This document shows, piece after piece, positions 48,256 through 60,400 of a stretch of 64,000 nt of DNA (the first letter of the stretch is position 1; every line of letters starts with the position of its first letter). The DNA is from Macrotrachela quadricornifera (lineage: Eukaryota; Rotifera; Eurotatoria; Philodinida; Philodinidae). The position numbers and the translations under genes were made by a program. Under the pieces are notes generated by a model. The model worked only from the letters and a program-made list of their open reading frames with translations. It was not told where the DNA came from and ran no database searches. The DNA lies in contig JAJEKB010019874.1 in NCBI GenBank assembly GCA_022393335.1, forward strand, positions 1 through 64,000, written 5' to 3'.

Positions 48256-48765
48256 TTTTTCTATCTTGATGGGTTGTATTATAAACAAATACGAGGTGGA
48301 GGGATGAGTTCACCACTCACACTAACGATAGTAAATGCATATGTGTATTTTGTTGAACGTCCTATTTCAAAATGGGCTAATAGGACATATTCTTTATATT
48401 ATAGATATATTGATGTTCTATTTATCATGTCAAATGTACATGCAGTTATATTAAAAGGTCTTGTGAGTTTTTGGAATAGACTTGATAGCCATATTGAGTT
48501 TTCAGAAAGCATAGGACCAACTGTAGAGTACCTTGACGTTAAACTTGAGATTAGAGGAGGAAAAGTGGTAACTGAGATTTATTATAAAGCACCACATGAA
48601 CCATATTTTCTCTCATTCACAAGTACACATGTACGACATATAACAGAGAATATTCCATTTGTAGCTCTTATAAGAGCGATGCGATATTCATCTGATTATA
48701 GTGCTTTCAAACGTGAAGAAGTCCATATCTATGTATCATTACTATTGAAAAAATATCCATAAATT
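48256..48765 (+). pseudogene. Penelope-like reverse transcriptase fragment
   Basis: A frame of 162 residues reads YYKQIRGGGMSSPLTLTIVN (the GxxMGSPLSP motif), LYYRYIDVLFIM (the YxDD box) and EYLDVKLEIRGGKVVTEIYY, KAPHEPYFLSFTSTH, then IPFVALIRAMRYSSDYSAF. The order and the Y-K-P--EPYYLPF-S-H block match Penelope-like element RTs, which are known in bdelloids (Athena and relatives). The catalytic YIDD is YIDV here, so the enzyme is inactive. The N-terminal fingers and the GIY-YIG endonuclease are missing. Short degenerate pieces may continue downstream to about 48860. Confidence 0.75.
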
Positions 48766-49436
48766 TTATTCTTAGTCAACTTGAAATAGTCGTACAGACA
48801 TTTCTAGTGTGCGGTGCCTACCCAGAAGAATTCCTTAAGTATAAGAAAAATCTTTTTAGATACCTCATGTAACGAAATAAAGAAGGGTACCATCGATTTC
48901 ACATACATATATAAGTCGGATAGTTGGATAGTTGCAGCAACTTAACGATTTTTACACTACTGCGATTTCAAGGTTAATATTATGTGTCACTTTTCTCATT
49001 GTAAAGGAATGCATGACTTTACGGCCCGTTTTTCTATACTATGGGACGAATGTTTTTCAGATAGAGGCATTTGTCATATGAGACCAATTGTCGATTCTAT
49101 AAAATTAAATTATTTGTAAGATTATCTTGTAAGAAAAAAAGTAGACAACTCTCTATTAAAAATTAATGAACCACTTGACTAATGCATCTGAACACTTCTA
49201 ATTCTTATAGTTAGGAGTTCTTTTACAAAATCACTCAAACTTGGTTATGAACACCTCTCTTCCTACATATAGTAGTTCTTTATACAAAATCATTTGGGAA
49301 GTGGTGCAGAACAGAGTTTGGTTCCATGTAACATCAGTAATGACAACTGACAATCAAGACAGTGATCAGCGAACAAAGACAACATTACAGATTTTCAAAT
49401 ACTTTTACAAAGATTTTCTATAGCGGCCCATTCGCC
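48766..49436. other. Intergenic, nothing recognised
   Basis: AT-rich spacer between the RT fragment and the next foldback element. Confidence 0.4.
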
Positions 49437-50046
49437 TATCTATTATCCATTTCAAAATATAATGTGCTCTACTGTTTTTTGAATAATTTGAGAACGCAAG
49501 CAGCTAGAGACCTGCGGTTTTCGCCATTTGAAAGAGCAGACAAGGGGACATATTTTTCTCCAATATTGTTATAAGATGAAGTCGTCTTAAAATCGGTCAT
49601 TTCTAGAGAACATCGAAAAAATGTGTAAAAACGATCTGCCATTTAGATGAAGTTTTGGTTTTGCCATGTGATTTAGGTAGAAGGACTTTAGATCTACAGT
49701 CCAAGATATAACTGGAATGATTATCTTCTCATATCCTAATGTTGAGCAAATAAAATTGTCTATTCACTCGCACGAAAACTGTGGATTTCCTTTGATTTTT
49801 AAGCAAATTTTCGTACTTTTTATGAAAATTTCATCTGAATGGCAGATCGTTTTTTACACATTTTTTCGATGTTCTCTAGAAATGACGGATTTTAAAATGA
49901 CTTCGTCTGATAACAATATTGGAGAAAAATATGTCCCCCTGTCTGCTCTTTCGATTGGTGAAAACCGCAGGTCTCTAGCTGTTTGCGTTCTCGAGTTATT
50001 CAAAAAACAGTGGAGCACATTATATTTTGAAATGGATAGTAGTTCT
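49437..50046. mobile_element. Foldback element, about 0.6 kb
   Basis: Arms 49437-49660 and 49823-50046. The outer ends read CTATTATCCATTTCAAAATA and, inward from the right, CTACTATCCATTTCAAAATA. Further in are TTTTCGCCATTTGAAAGAGC against TTTTCACCAATCGAAAGAGC and AATCGGTCATTTCTAGAGAA against AATCCGTCATTTCTAGAGAA. Loop about 160 nt. A degraded solo arm of the same family lies at 9112-9180. Confidence 0.85.
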
Positions 50047-50604
50047 GTTTACATGTTCGAATAAAGAGGCTCATTCAGTCATCTAGTATTGCCCTCATTC
50101 TTGGTAGAACCGTCAGACCCTAAAATATTACCTCTTGTAAACAAGTTTTTTGTATTTTTGCTAAATTCTGAGAAAGTGGGGTTCAAATCTTACACTCCCC
50201 AGTCAATCAATAAAATTTACAGAAAAAAAAAACTTTTTTCTATTTTTTTATCATTGGCTCAAGAGTGTGTTTAAATATAAGAAATTAGTTATTTCTAACA
50301 ATAAGAATAACTAACTGCTCTTATTATTTATATATATATAAACTCCTATTTACTGGAAAACGGTCCTATAACGTCCTATTTTTCGATAATTTTTGCTATA
50401 TTTCCTATATTTGCTAAAACCCGAACGTTTTTATCAACGACTTGAATTTTTGTTAAGAAAAGAAAAGCATGTTTCTTCACATATAACTGGTTTCCTTAAC
50501 AGTAATACAAAATACAGGCGTTAGGACAGAATGTCACAAGACAAAACGTTGCGGACAAAATGTTGCAATACATTATGGTTTAAACTATCTATCATTCATC
50601 AACC
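50047..50604. other. Intergenic, nothing recognised
   Basis: AT-rich. No supported feature. Confidence 0.4.
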
Positions 50605-50612
50605 AACGGGTG

Positions 50613-50713
50613 TAGACATGCACCAGTTCCAGTTGACTGGGTCCCACTCGGACTGGTCACCAGTCCGACTGGGACCCAGTCACCCAGTCATGACTGGGAC
50701 TGGTGCATGTCTA
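50613..50713. mobile_element. 101-bp palindromic hAT-type MITE
   Basis: TAGACATGCACCAGT at the left and its exact inverse at the right. AACGGGTG is duplicated exactly at 50605-50612 and 50714-50721. The body is almost entirely made of CAGT/ACTGG units arranged as nested palindromes and is GC-rich compared with its surroundings. Confidence 0.85.
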
Positions 50714-50778
50714 AACGGGTGCCCCAGGAATAATGGACCTCTCAGTATTTTGAATATTTCTTCGCTATTATCTCGTTG

Positions 50779-51352
50779 ATTAAAATACTTTTTTATCAAA
50801 AGATAGCACTTGAAATTCTCTACAAAACCGTATATAATTCGATCCAAAACCTGTTTTAGATAGATCTGTAAAAAGATGAAAACTAAAGACATACAAAAAG
50901 CTGTAAAATGTAACAGGTTGGACATAATGAGTGACCGCACTTTGCACCGAAATTTTTTCATCACTTACTTCGCCCTATTAATAAAACAAAATATACCACA
51001 AGATGCAGCGTGAAAAGCTCTATAATTTACAAAGAACAATTATGAACAGATGATATAAAGAGAATTGAAACCAGAAAGTGCAACTATAAGATGAGCAATC
51101 TTATGTAAGTTGTAGAGCTTTTCACGCTGCAACTTGTGGTATATTTTGTTTCTTTAATACGACAAAGTGATAACAAATGGAATGCAAAGAGGGATGACTC
51201 ATTGTGCTCAATCCGTTACATTTTACAGCTTTTTGTATGTCTTTAGTTTTCATCGTTTTTCTAACTTATCTAAAACAGGTTTTGAATCGAGCCATATACG
51301 GTTTTGTAGAGAATTTCAAAGGATATCTTTTGATAAAAAAATAATTTAACTT
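50779..51352. mobile_element. Foldback element carrying two core motifs
   Basis: Arms 50779-51026 and 51107-51352: ACCGTATATAATTCGATCCA in the left arm matches the inverse near 51285-51305, and ACATACAAAAAGCTGTAAAA the inverse near 51222-51242. The inner ends hold the shared core AAGATGCAGCGTGAAAAGCT (51000 onward) and its inverse (51111-51135), separated by an 80-nt loop. Confidence 0.85.
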
Positions 51353-53929
51353 TCTCAATAAAAAGCGTGCTACCGCCCTTTTTCTTTGAAAAAGTTAAAT
51401 AAGCCAGGTATCGTTTTTCTTGGATATTTTCACACTAGAACATACAATTTTTCACGAACTGTCTTGTGGTGTCATAAAAACTAGGAGTAACCTCCGATTT
51501 GAAGTCTAAACGGTTTATATACTTTGAGAAATATCAAAAAGTTAAGTGTTTTCTAGCAAAAGTATATTTTGTTGACCTTTGTTTGTCTATATAAAAATAA
51601 TCGTAAAGCGTCCGAAAGGACATGATCTAATAGAAAAAATAATATTCTTTCTTTTTGCAAAAGTCATCACTATATTAATATTTGAAATAGTGGAATGCTT
51701 TTGTTCAAAAAAAAATGTACGAAAAATGACCATTTTCTTATGGATCTACAGATTCCATTATTAAAGTGTACTTCATAATTCAACAAGAGATCTTCAGATC
51801 AAGCTAATATTTTGGATTTAATACTAGCTCTGTATGACCTTTCGTTTTCGACAATCAAATCTAAAATCAAAAACTTTTCCCCAGCCAAGCGTCTTTTTTA
51901 TACCTGATTTTCTAGCAGACTTTCTCTTAAAATTTTCAGATCAATCAGCAACGCGTGTGACCTCGTAGTGCTGAAAATTTCAACTGTATACGCTCTTATT
52001 TGACTGAATTGTAAGATTTTCAATTTTCAGCCAATTTAGTTAGGGAAAACAGAAAATTGACCATAACATTTTGAGGAAAAACTGTCAGCTCAAATCCTTT
52101 TGAGCTTTTTCCTATCTGGATGCTCTCTATCAGGCAACGAGTGAATGAAGGGAATCGGCATTGGGCACTTCGGGAGGTTTCCTCATGAGAATGATCGAAT
52201 GGGGTAAGTTGCGTATAAATGCATGCCTTTTAGTTGTATTTGTTTTAATTGGACAATAAACAAAATTTCTACATCAAATTATATCATAATATAATTTGAA
52301 TGATGACTAGCTTGTCGTATCTTTTCAACTAACAGTGGAGCATAGCTTACTTTCTCTCCTGAAAAATATAAGTTTTTCAGAAAAGATGCTGATCTGTGCT
52401 ATAGAGAAAAAATTGTAAAATAAAATTGAATAACGCATTATATTCGAGATAAATTTGAGAAAGATCATTCAAACTATTTACTAATGTGATACCCTCTAAA
52501 TTTCTGATGTTTTATACGCAACTCTCTAATAAAAAAAGGAGCAAAAAAGTTGATTTTTTACTCTCGAAGAGCACACACATTAATATATAAAAAGTTATTT
52601 TATGAAAAAAAAACCAATGCTCGTGCACAAAGCTATTATTATCGTTTACCATTGTGGTAAAAAAAAATGTTTTCGTTCGCTGCGAGATGTAACTTTTAGA
52701 CATCGCACGATTGATCTTTCCGTTACTATTCTGCCTGAAAAAAGAAAAAACACTGAATTTCTTTTTCTTTACTCGTTCTTTTCAATTTTTTTCAAATCAA
52801 AGTAAGTGTCTGTTAGAATTTGTCATCGTCATTGACTTTTTTGAAATAGATACGTAGATTAAATTCAACCCATTCAACTCTCTCCAAACCTAATGATTTT
52901 ATCTATATAGTAATGACAATGCATATTAATAATGAGGAAATTTCATTTCTGATATTATTTTACAGCTAACGTTGCGCAAACACTGCTAAACCATCTATTG
53001 AAAGACGATTTTTGTTGTTACTATTTGATGCATAAGTGCATAAGAACCAGTTCAAGCAGATTTATTTCTCATGTCATATAACGCAATTGAAAGTTTACCA
53101 AATAATTATAATATTGTTATTCTTTAGATGACATCTTGATGAAAAAAGTGTTTTCTAAGTTTTCCTTGTTCCTATATGGCACTGTCGTATAGAATACCTT
53201 ATTTATACGGAAATACTCTCCATAGACACGATGAACATAGCGATGTTCTCATATCGAGACCGAGAGGCTTTAAGATTGTTCTTACAATTTTTCAAGATCT
53301 GTCTGAAGGTAGTCCTTATAAGTTTTCAGAGTCTGACTGGAGATAATCTTTATAAATTTTTAAAAATTATCTAGTGATAGTTTTTGGCACTTTAAGGAAT
53401 TTACATCAATGACAAAATTAGACATTTTTCACAATAGTATCCATCCACTGTGGAAAATGAGTCTGTTATTACGTTAAATTTACTTAGAAATTGTTATGTT
53501 TAATCGATATGACATTTTTTGCCTAATGATCAGTTTTAATCGAATTTTTAACTGTTTTATTCTATATCAGTTTAGCTCGTGTCGTAACTAGGAGCGCTGA
53601 ATAGTTTATTACGAAGCAACTTACAAGTTATTTTACAGACCTTCCTCGAATCACGACATTCGTGACTAATTATAAGTAAACGATCAATCGTTCGGAAAAT
53701 CTCTACACAAACGGTAAAAATTGCACTTTTCTGACCATTCTAGCATTCTACTCACATCGGATTATGACTGAACTCTTATGATAGTTTCTAATAGAGCATT
53801 TCATAAGTTATTCCTTCAGATCTTTCGCAAAGCACAACACCAGTGTCTAAAATTGACTCTCTAATTGATAAGAACTTACGAGGAAACCGATGCAACTAGT
53901 TAATCGCTTTTGACCTTAGTCTCTCTGCA
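51353..53929. other. AT-rich intergenic stretch
   Basis: A hairpin GTCAGCTCAAATCCTTTTGAGC lies near 52086-52110. Fragments such as CTGAAAATTTCAACTG at about 51971 resemble arms of foldback elements, but no partner was paired. No supported gene. Confidence 0.4.
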
Positions 53930-54030
53930 TAAGGTAAATCCCAGTGAGGTATGAAAAACCTCGAAAGGACAAGTTCCCATAAGGCTTCTTCTTGGAGTTA
54001 TAGGCATTTTACTTTATAGTATGGTATATA
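53930..54030. repeat. Dispersed repeat, copy 2
   Basis: Counterpart of 24833-24945, same orientation: GCATAAGGTAAATCCCAGTG, then GAAAGGACAAGTTCCCATAA and GGAGTTATAGGCATTTTACT. Confidence 0.55.
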
Positions 54031-54076
54031 GTAAAAACTCGAAGTATTGAATTTTGATCTGAAACTTTGTCCATAG

Positions 54077-54280
54077 AGTGGTCTACTAATAGGTAGAACA
54101 TCTTGAAAATTTCAGCTCTGAAGAACGTTTTCTTCCTAACATATTCAGCCTTCTAAAACTCACCCATATTTCAAAATATTTCCTAGTTTTTTTTTAGACT
54201 TTAATATGTCAGAAAGAAAATGTTCTTCAGAGCTGCAATTTTCAGGATACTCTACCCATTAGTAGACCATTCTATTCGCG
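54077..54280. repeat. Inverted repeat with 55-nt loop
   Basis: Arms of about 73 nt (54077-54150 and 54205-54280): AGAGTGGTCTACTAATAGGT against AGAATGGTCTACTAATGGGT read inward, continuing through TTTTCAGCTCTGAAGAAC-type sequence. It may be the end of a longer element that includes the dispersed repeat just upstream. Confidence 0.7.
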
Positions 54281-54488
54281 CGAACAACATCATATTTCAT
54301 GTAGACAAACATACAGTCAATTTCAAGATTTAGACCCTGACTACAGTCAACGGGAATTTTCTTCATGACATATCTTTCTTCTTTGTTGTCTCAATCCACG
54401 GAGCATTTTGAAAGAAATTTTTATTGTTTTATTTAGAATAAAACTTGCAAAATTTTATCGACAGTGGAGTGATTTAATTTTTACACAG

Positions 54489-57400
54489 ATGTCGACAGAA
54501 AGGTAAGTACTTTCAATAATCATTCATTTTAACTGTATGCAATACTCAAAAGCATTCAATGTTTATGGTTTATAGAATTTCTTATTCAATACTGAATATA
54601 CCTGTTGATCTTGTGTATCGAATTTTGGATTATCTCGATAACCTTACAATCTTGTACTCAACCCGAAATGTTTGCAGTAGACTCAACATGATTATCGATA
54701 CTTATCCTCGATTTGCGGTAATTATTCATACTTTCATAAATCAAGATTTCTCTCAGCTTCCAAACATCATTTAGTTGAAGACACGATTATTTTTTTCTTA
54801 AAAAACTTTATTCAAAATAGTTTAGCACTTATTTTATTCTCTTTCGCAATTCTCTACTGAACAGAAAACAAAATTAATCCGAGTTTTGTGTGCGAACGAT
54901 TGAAAAGATGATCTTGAAATCCACATCAATCAATTAGACTAATGAAAAATTTTCTCCATACCATTTCACTAAACTTTTCAATCACTGCCGTTTCGATTTT
55001 CACAAAGCACTGCATTCATGCAATTCATCAACAATTTTCATTTTTGTTTTCTAAATTTGGGTGTAGTTATCAGTATCGGTAAACAGCACTACACAATACC
55101 CAAATGAATCCTGTTTCGTTCTTGTCTTCCTTTTTCAAATTAGTGTTCCTCGGTTGAAAGTAAAGTCCATAGTTGACTGAAATCACAAATATATACGTTA
55201 GTCGATCATTTTGCATAGTTATACACATAGTGATGAAGATAAAAATGTATACCTGCCCTTCATATATCACATATCTCTGTTCTAACTTTTGAGGTAATAT
55301 CAATCTGAAATGAAAAACTAGAGCAACGAAACAAACTATACATGGCTAATAAAACACTATTTAAAGATCATCATAAAAGAATAGGAACACTATATTTTAT
55401 TCACAACTAATTATGTCAATTAACACAATGCACAGTTGCATCATAATATTCTGAACAATGAAATATTAGTTGAGGATGTGGCTGAATGTAACGAACAAGA
55501 TACCGACATTCACTTCAGCAAGATTGTAAATTCTAGCGACATTTAATTTTAATTTTCATTTGAGTTCTTGACTGTCGTGTAGAGTGGGAGGAGCATATTA
55601 AGAAAAGTCACCTTTTATCTAAATAGTATGCCGATTCAGAGTTTATATCCTGCTAGTTACAACTGACTCTCACTTGAATTCTACTGATGCTTGTATATCC
55701 TTCATTAGAGTTAGAGTATGGTCAAGAGTGTGCTTGGTAATTTCATTAATTATCAGAATCTATTTTTGTCAGCTAATCTATGTTTGTTCGAGTACAATTT
55801 TCAATTCTTAACTGTGTAGACCTTCTCCTTAAACCATCATAACAAATTTTTCTCACATAATAAAATTTATATTACTAAGAAACGGATAAAAGTTATTCTT
55901 TTTCAACTATTACGAACCATTTTACACAACGATAGTACGTTCGTACTGATATAAAAATAACATCCCTCTTAACACATTAGAATACCAGACCAGCATCATA
56001 TAATTATACCATACGTGAATTATTATTCTTCTTTAATCTCAACATATAGTTATGTTCCATTATCCCCACCACCCTCTCACGCAACCAGAAATCACCATCT
56101 TATACTATATTTTCTGAAACAATGACCAAATTTTCCTACATGTTCCTTCCAGTTGACAATTCAATATTCCAAAAGATAAGACATAATATAGACGGCGCAA
56201 AATTCCTCAGACTTCTACCTTACATAAAAATAAAACAATATAAACATAAAAAAGGGATTCTCATTGACTCCCCATGCATCTCACATATTCGTATCCACTT
56301 TTAATATAGATACTCACCGTCCTGAATCTAGCAGGCAAATTAATTGGAGCTCAAGAAGTAAAAAACCTGGGTAATGCATTACAAAACAACAAGGTAATGG
56401 TTGTTCAGTCTTCATCTGTGTAAAACATATTTTTCCATTTTTACACAGACGCTCAAAATCCTGGATCTCCAACAGTGTCCGATCGGAGACAAAAAAGTGC
56501 AACATCTGGCTGATGCATTACGAAATAACACGGTTATTTTCATTGTACCTTTTTCCATCTTATACAACCACTTTCACTTTTCACGCAGGCACTAGCCACC
56601 CTTGATCTCGCAGAAACTCATATCGGGGATGAAGGAGCACAGCATATAGCTGATGCATTACAAAAGAACACGGTAATCCTCAAATTTTCATCATCTGTTT
56701 CTTATAACCGTCTTCATTCTTTCAAACAGGCACTGACTACACTACATCTCGCTAGCAATGAAATCAGAGAGAGGGGAGTACAACATCTAGCTGATGCATT
56801 ACGAAATAACACGGTGACTATTATTCTCTTTTTTATTAAATTCAAATATACATCTTCACTTTTTACACAGACACTCACCACACTAGATCTCTCTGGCAAT
56901 TCAGTCAACAATGTAGGGGCACAACATCTGGCTGATGCATTACGAAACAATACGGTGATTTTCATTCTTTCTTCATCTATTTCATATATTCACCTTCACT
57001 ATTTTGAACAGAAATTGAACACTTTATATCTCAGGCTAACTGGAATAGGAAGTAAAGGAGTACAATATCTGGCTGATTCACTACGAAAGAATACGGTGAG
57101 CATCATTCTCTCTTTATCAAATTAAAATATACATTTTCACTTTTTACACAGACACTCACCACACTAGATCTCTCTCACAATTCAATCGAAAATGCAGGAG
57201 CACAGTATCTGGCCGATGCATTGCAAAATAATACGGTGATTCTCATTCTTTCTTTATCTATTTCATATACTCACCTTCACTATTTCGAACAGAAATTGAG
57301 TACTTTACATCTCAGACTAACTCAAACAGGAGAAAAAGTAGTGCAACACCTGACTAAAGCATTACAAAACTAGGGGTGTTACTTTACCGTTATTTTACTA

Positions 57401-60400
57401 GTAACTAGGTAACTAAAATAGTTACTTTTACAAGTAACTAAAGTAGTTACTTTTTACAAGTAACTGGTAACTAAAATAGTTACTATTTACAAGTAACTAA
57501 GTAACTAAAATAGTTACTTTTTACAAGTAACTAAGTAACTAAAGTAGTTACTTTACTTAGTTACTTTTTTCAAAAGTAAAGTAACTTTAACACCCCTATT
57601 ACAAAACAACACAATGACCTTCACGCCCTCTCCATTTATCTCATATATATATGTCATCATTCTTTCTCACAGACACTAATCGCATTATACTTCCAACACA
57701 GTAAAATCGGAAACCAAGGTATACAACGCCTGGCTGATGTACTAAGAAATAACACAGTGATCCTCATTCTGTTTTCGTCTATATGATATACACATCTCTA
57801 CCTTTCCACACAGACACTCACTACAATAGATCTCACATGTAATTCATTTGGTGTTCTTGGAGCACAACATCTTTCTGATACATTGAAAATTAACAAAGTA
57901 AGCCGTTTCTTTTTCTCATCTATGTCATAGTAAGATGTGCACATTCTCACACAGACACTCACGACACTTTTTCTCATCGGCAGTCGAATCGAAGCTGTCG
58001 GAATAGAATATCTGACTAATGCTTTAGGAAATAATACAGTAGTCCTCATGCTATCTTCATCTACCGCATTAACTCATCTCCACATTTCCACATAGGGACT
58101 AAAAACACTGCATCTCGAAAACTTGCAGATCGAAGAGAGAGGTGCACAACACCTGGCCAATGCATTACGAAATAATACAGTGATCTTTATTCTCTTCTCA
58201 TGTATTTCATATAACAAAATCCCTTTTTTCATGCAGACACTTATGAAACTTTATCTCGACTCCAATAAACTCGAAGACAAGGGAACAGAGCACCTGGCTG
58301 CTGCATTGGAAAACAATCCGGTAACTCTCATTATTACTTCATGAGTTTCAAATACTTATCTTCATTTTTTCACATAGGTACTCACCAGCCTAGATCTCTA
58401 TAGCAATCAAATCGGAGACAATGGAGCACAACACCTAGCTGCTGCATTGGAAAACAATAGGGTATCTCTCAGCACAATATTTTGCAAAAATAATTCGTCA
58501 CTTTTTTTTCTCATATTTTCCTGCTGCAAGATCACTTTCGAGAGCTATTTATAATTTCAGATAATAGTATATTTAGCTGTCTATGAGGCGTGTATGACGC
58601 AGTTTTGAAACAATATGCTCTTGAGTCAGTTTATGGTTTTAAGTTTGATTCTTCTTAAAGCAGCTGTATCAAACACAATCGAAGAAATCAATTTGTCGAA
58701 CTACTTTGAGTCGTGAACGAAATATCATTTATTAACTTGCGACAATAGAAACATTTTCATAGTAGTAATTAAGACCGATTATCTCTTATCGGAAGAAAGA
58801 AAAAACTAAATCAACAAGATGAAGAAAATATTGTACGCCAGATGGAAAGAAGAAGATCAATAAAACAGCCACTGAAAATTCATCATATAATAGAGAGAGT
58901 CAAGCCATTTTATGTTAATCGGAAGCCGTATGTAATCTCAACAATGATGACCAGAAATATATTTAGAAAATCAGTTATAAAGAATGTATTGTAAAAACGC
59001 TGAAGCCTGAATTTTTAAAGTCATTTCAAAATGTTCAACGAAGAGTTAAACAATCTTGAGTATATACCTCAACAATATCGGTTGTAGATGAAGTGGATAT
59101 ATGATGTGGTCACATTTCTTCGTACACATATTCAAGATTGCTATCAGATATTTTCTATTGTCACCAGTGCGTCAGTGGTATTTCATTCTGATCTCAAGGC
59201 AATTCGATAGATTGATTTCTTTTATTAGATTTGGAATAACTATCGAACGTGATCTTACGACAGGAAAACATGAGAGAAAAATAACGAGTTATTTTTTTCA
59301 AAAAAATCGCATCTCTTTATATATTCCGTATATTTATCTCCATTTTTCATACAGACACTAACCACTCTAAATCTAAAATATAATCAAATCGGAGACAAAG
59401 GTGCACAGCATATGGCTGATGCATTACGAAAGAACACGGTGACCCTCATTCCCTCTTCATCTGTCTCCTATAAACATCTCCACTTTTTCACATAGACACT
59501 CAGCACACTAGTTCTCGATCACAATAAAATCTCAGCTGTTGAAACACAACATCTGGGTGATGCGTTACAAAACAACTCGGTAACTCTAATTCTCTCTTCA
59601 TCTATTTCATATAATCATCATCACTTTTTTTACACAGACATTAACTACTCTATGTTTTGGAGAAAATGGAATCGGGGATAATGGAGTCCAACACCTGGCT
59701 GATGGATTCCGAAACAATACAGTGATCCTTATTCTCTTTTTGTCCATCTGATGTATCCATCTTCCCATTTTTATACAGGCACTCCGTGAAATACATCTCT
59801 TCAGTAATGAAATCAGTGATGTTGGGATACAACATCTTTCTGACGCTTTGCAAAATAATGTGGTTAGTTTTTTCCTTTCCTTATCTATCTCATATCCAAA
59901 TTTATACATCTTTACACAGACAATCACAAAACTTGTTCTCTGGTCCAATCAAATCGGAAACGACGGAGCACAACATCTGGGTAATGCATTACGATACAAC
60001 AAGGTGGTCTTCATTCTCTCGTGATCTATCTCATATACTCATATAAACTTTTCACACAGACAATTACCACGCTCGATCTTGGAAGCAATCAAGTCGGAAA
60101 TATTGGAATACAACATTTAGCTGATGCATTACGAAACAACACGGTAGCTCTCATTTTCTTGTCATCTATTGTATGCATTCCTTTGAACTTTTTCACACAG
60201 ACACTCACGACGCTAGACCTCAGATGGAATCAAATCGAAAATGCAGGAGCACAACATCTGGCTGACTCATTACTATACAATACGGTAAGCTTTTTTTTCT
60301 CTTCATTTATCTTATACTTTCATCTTCATGCTTTGTCACAGGCACTTATCGATCTAAATGTCTACAATAATAGAATTGGGGCGAAACTTAATGATCATCT

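Noticed and set aside
57798..58049. Minus-strand ORFs across the LRR block (also 56714-56965 and 59607-59948)
   Set aside because: They are antisense readings of the repeated LRR exons and share repeated text only for that reason.
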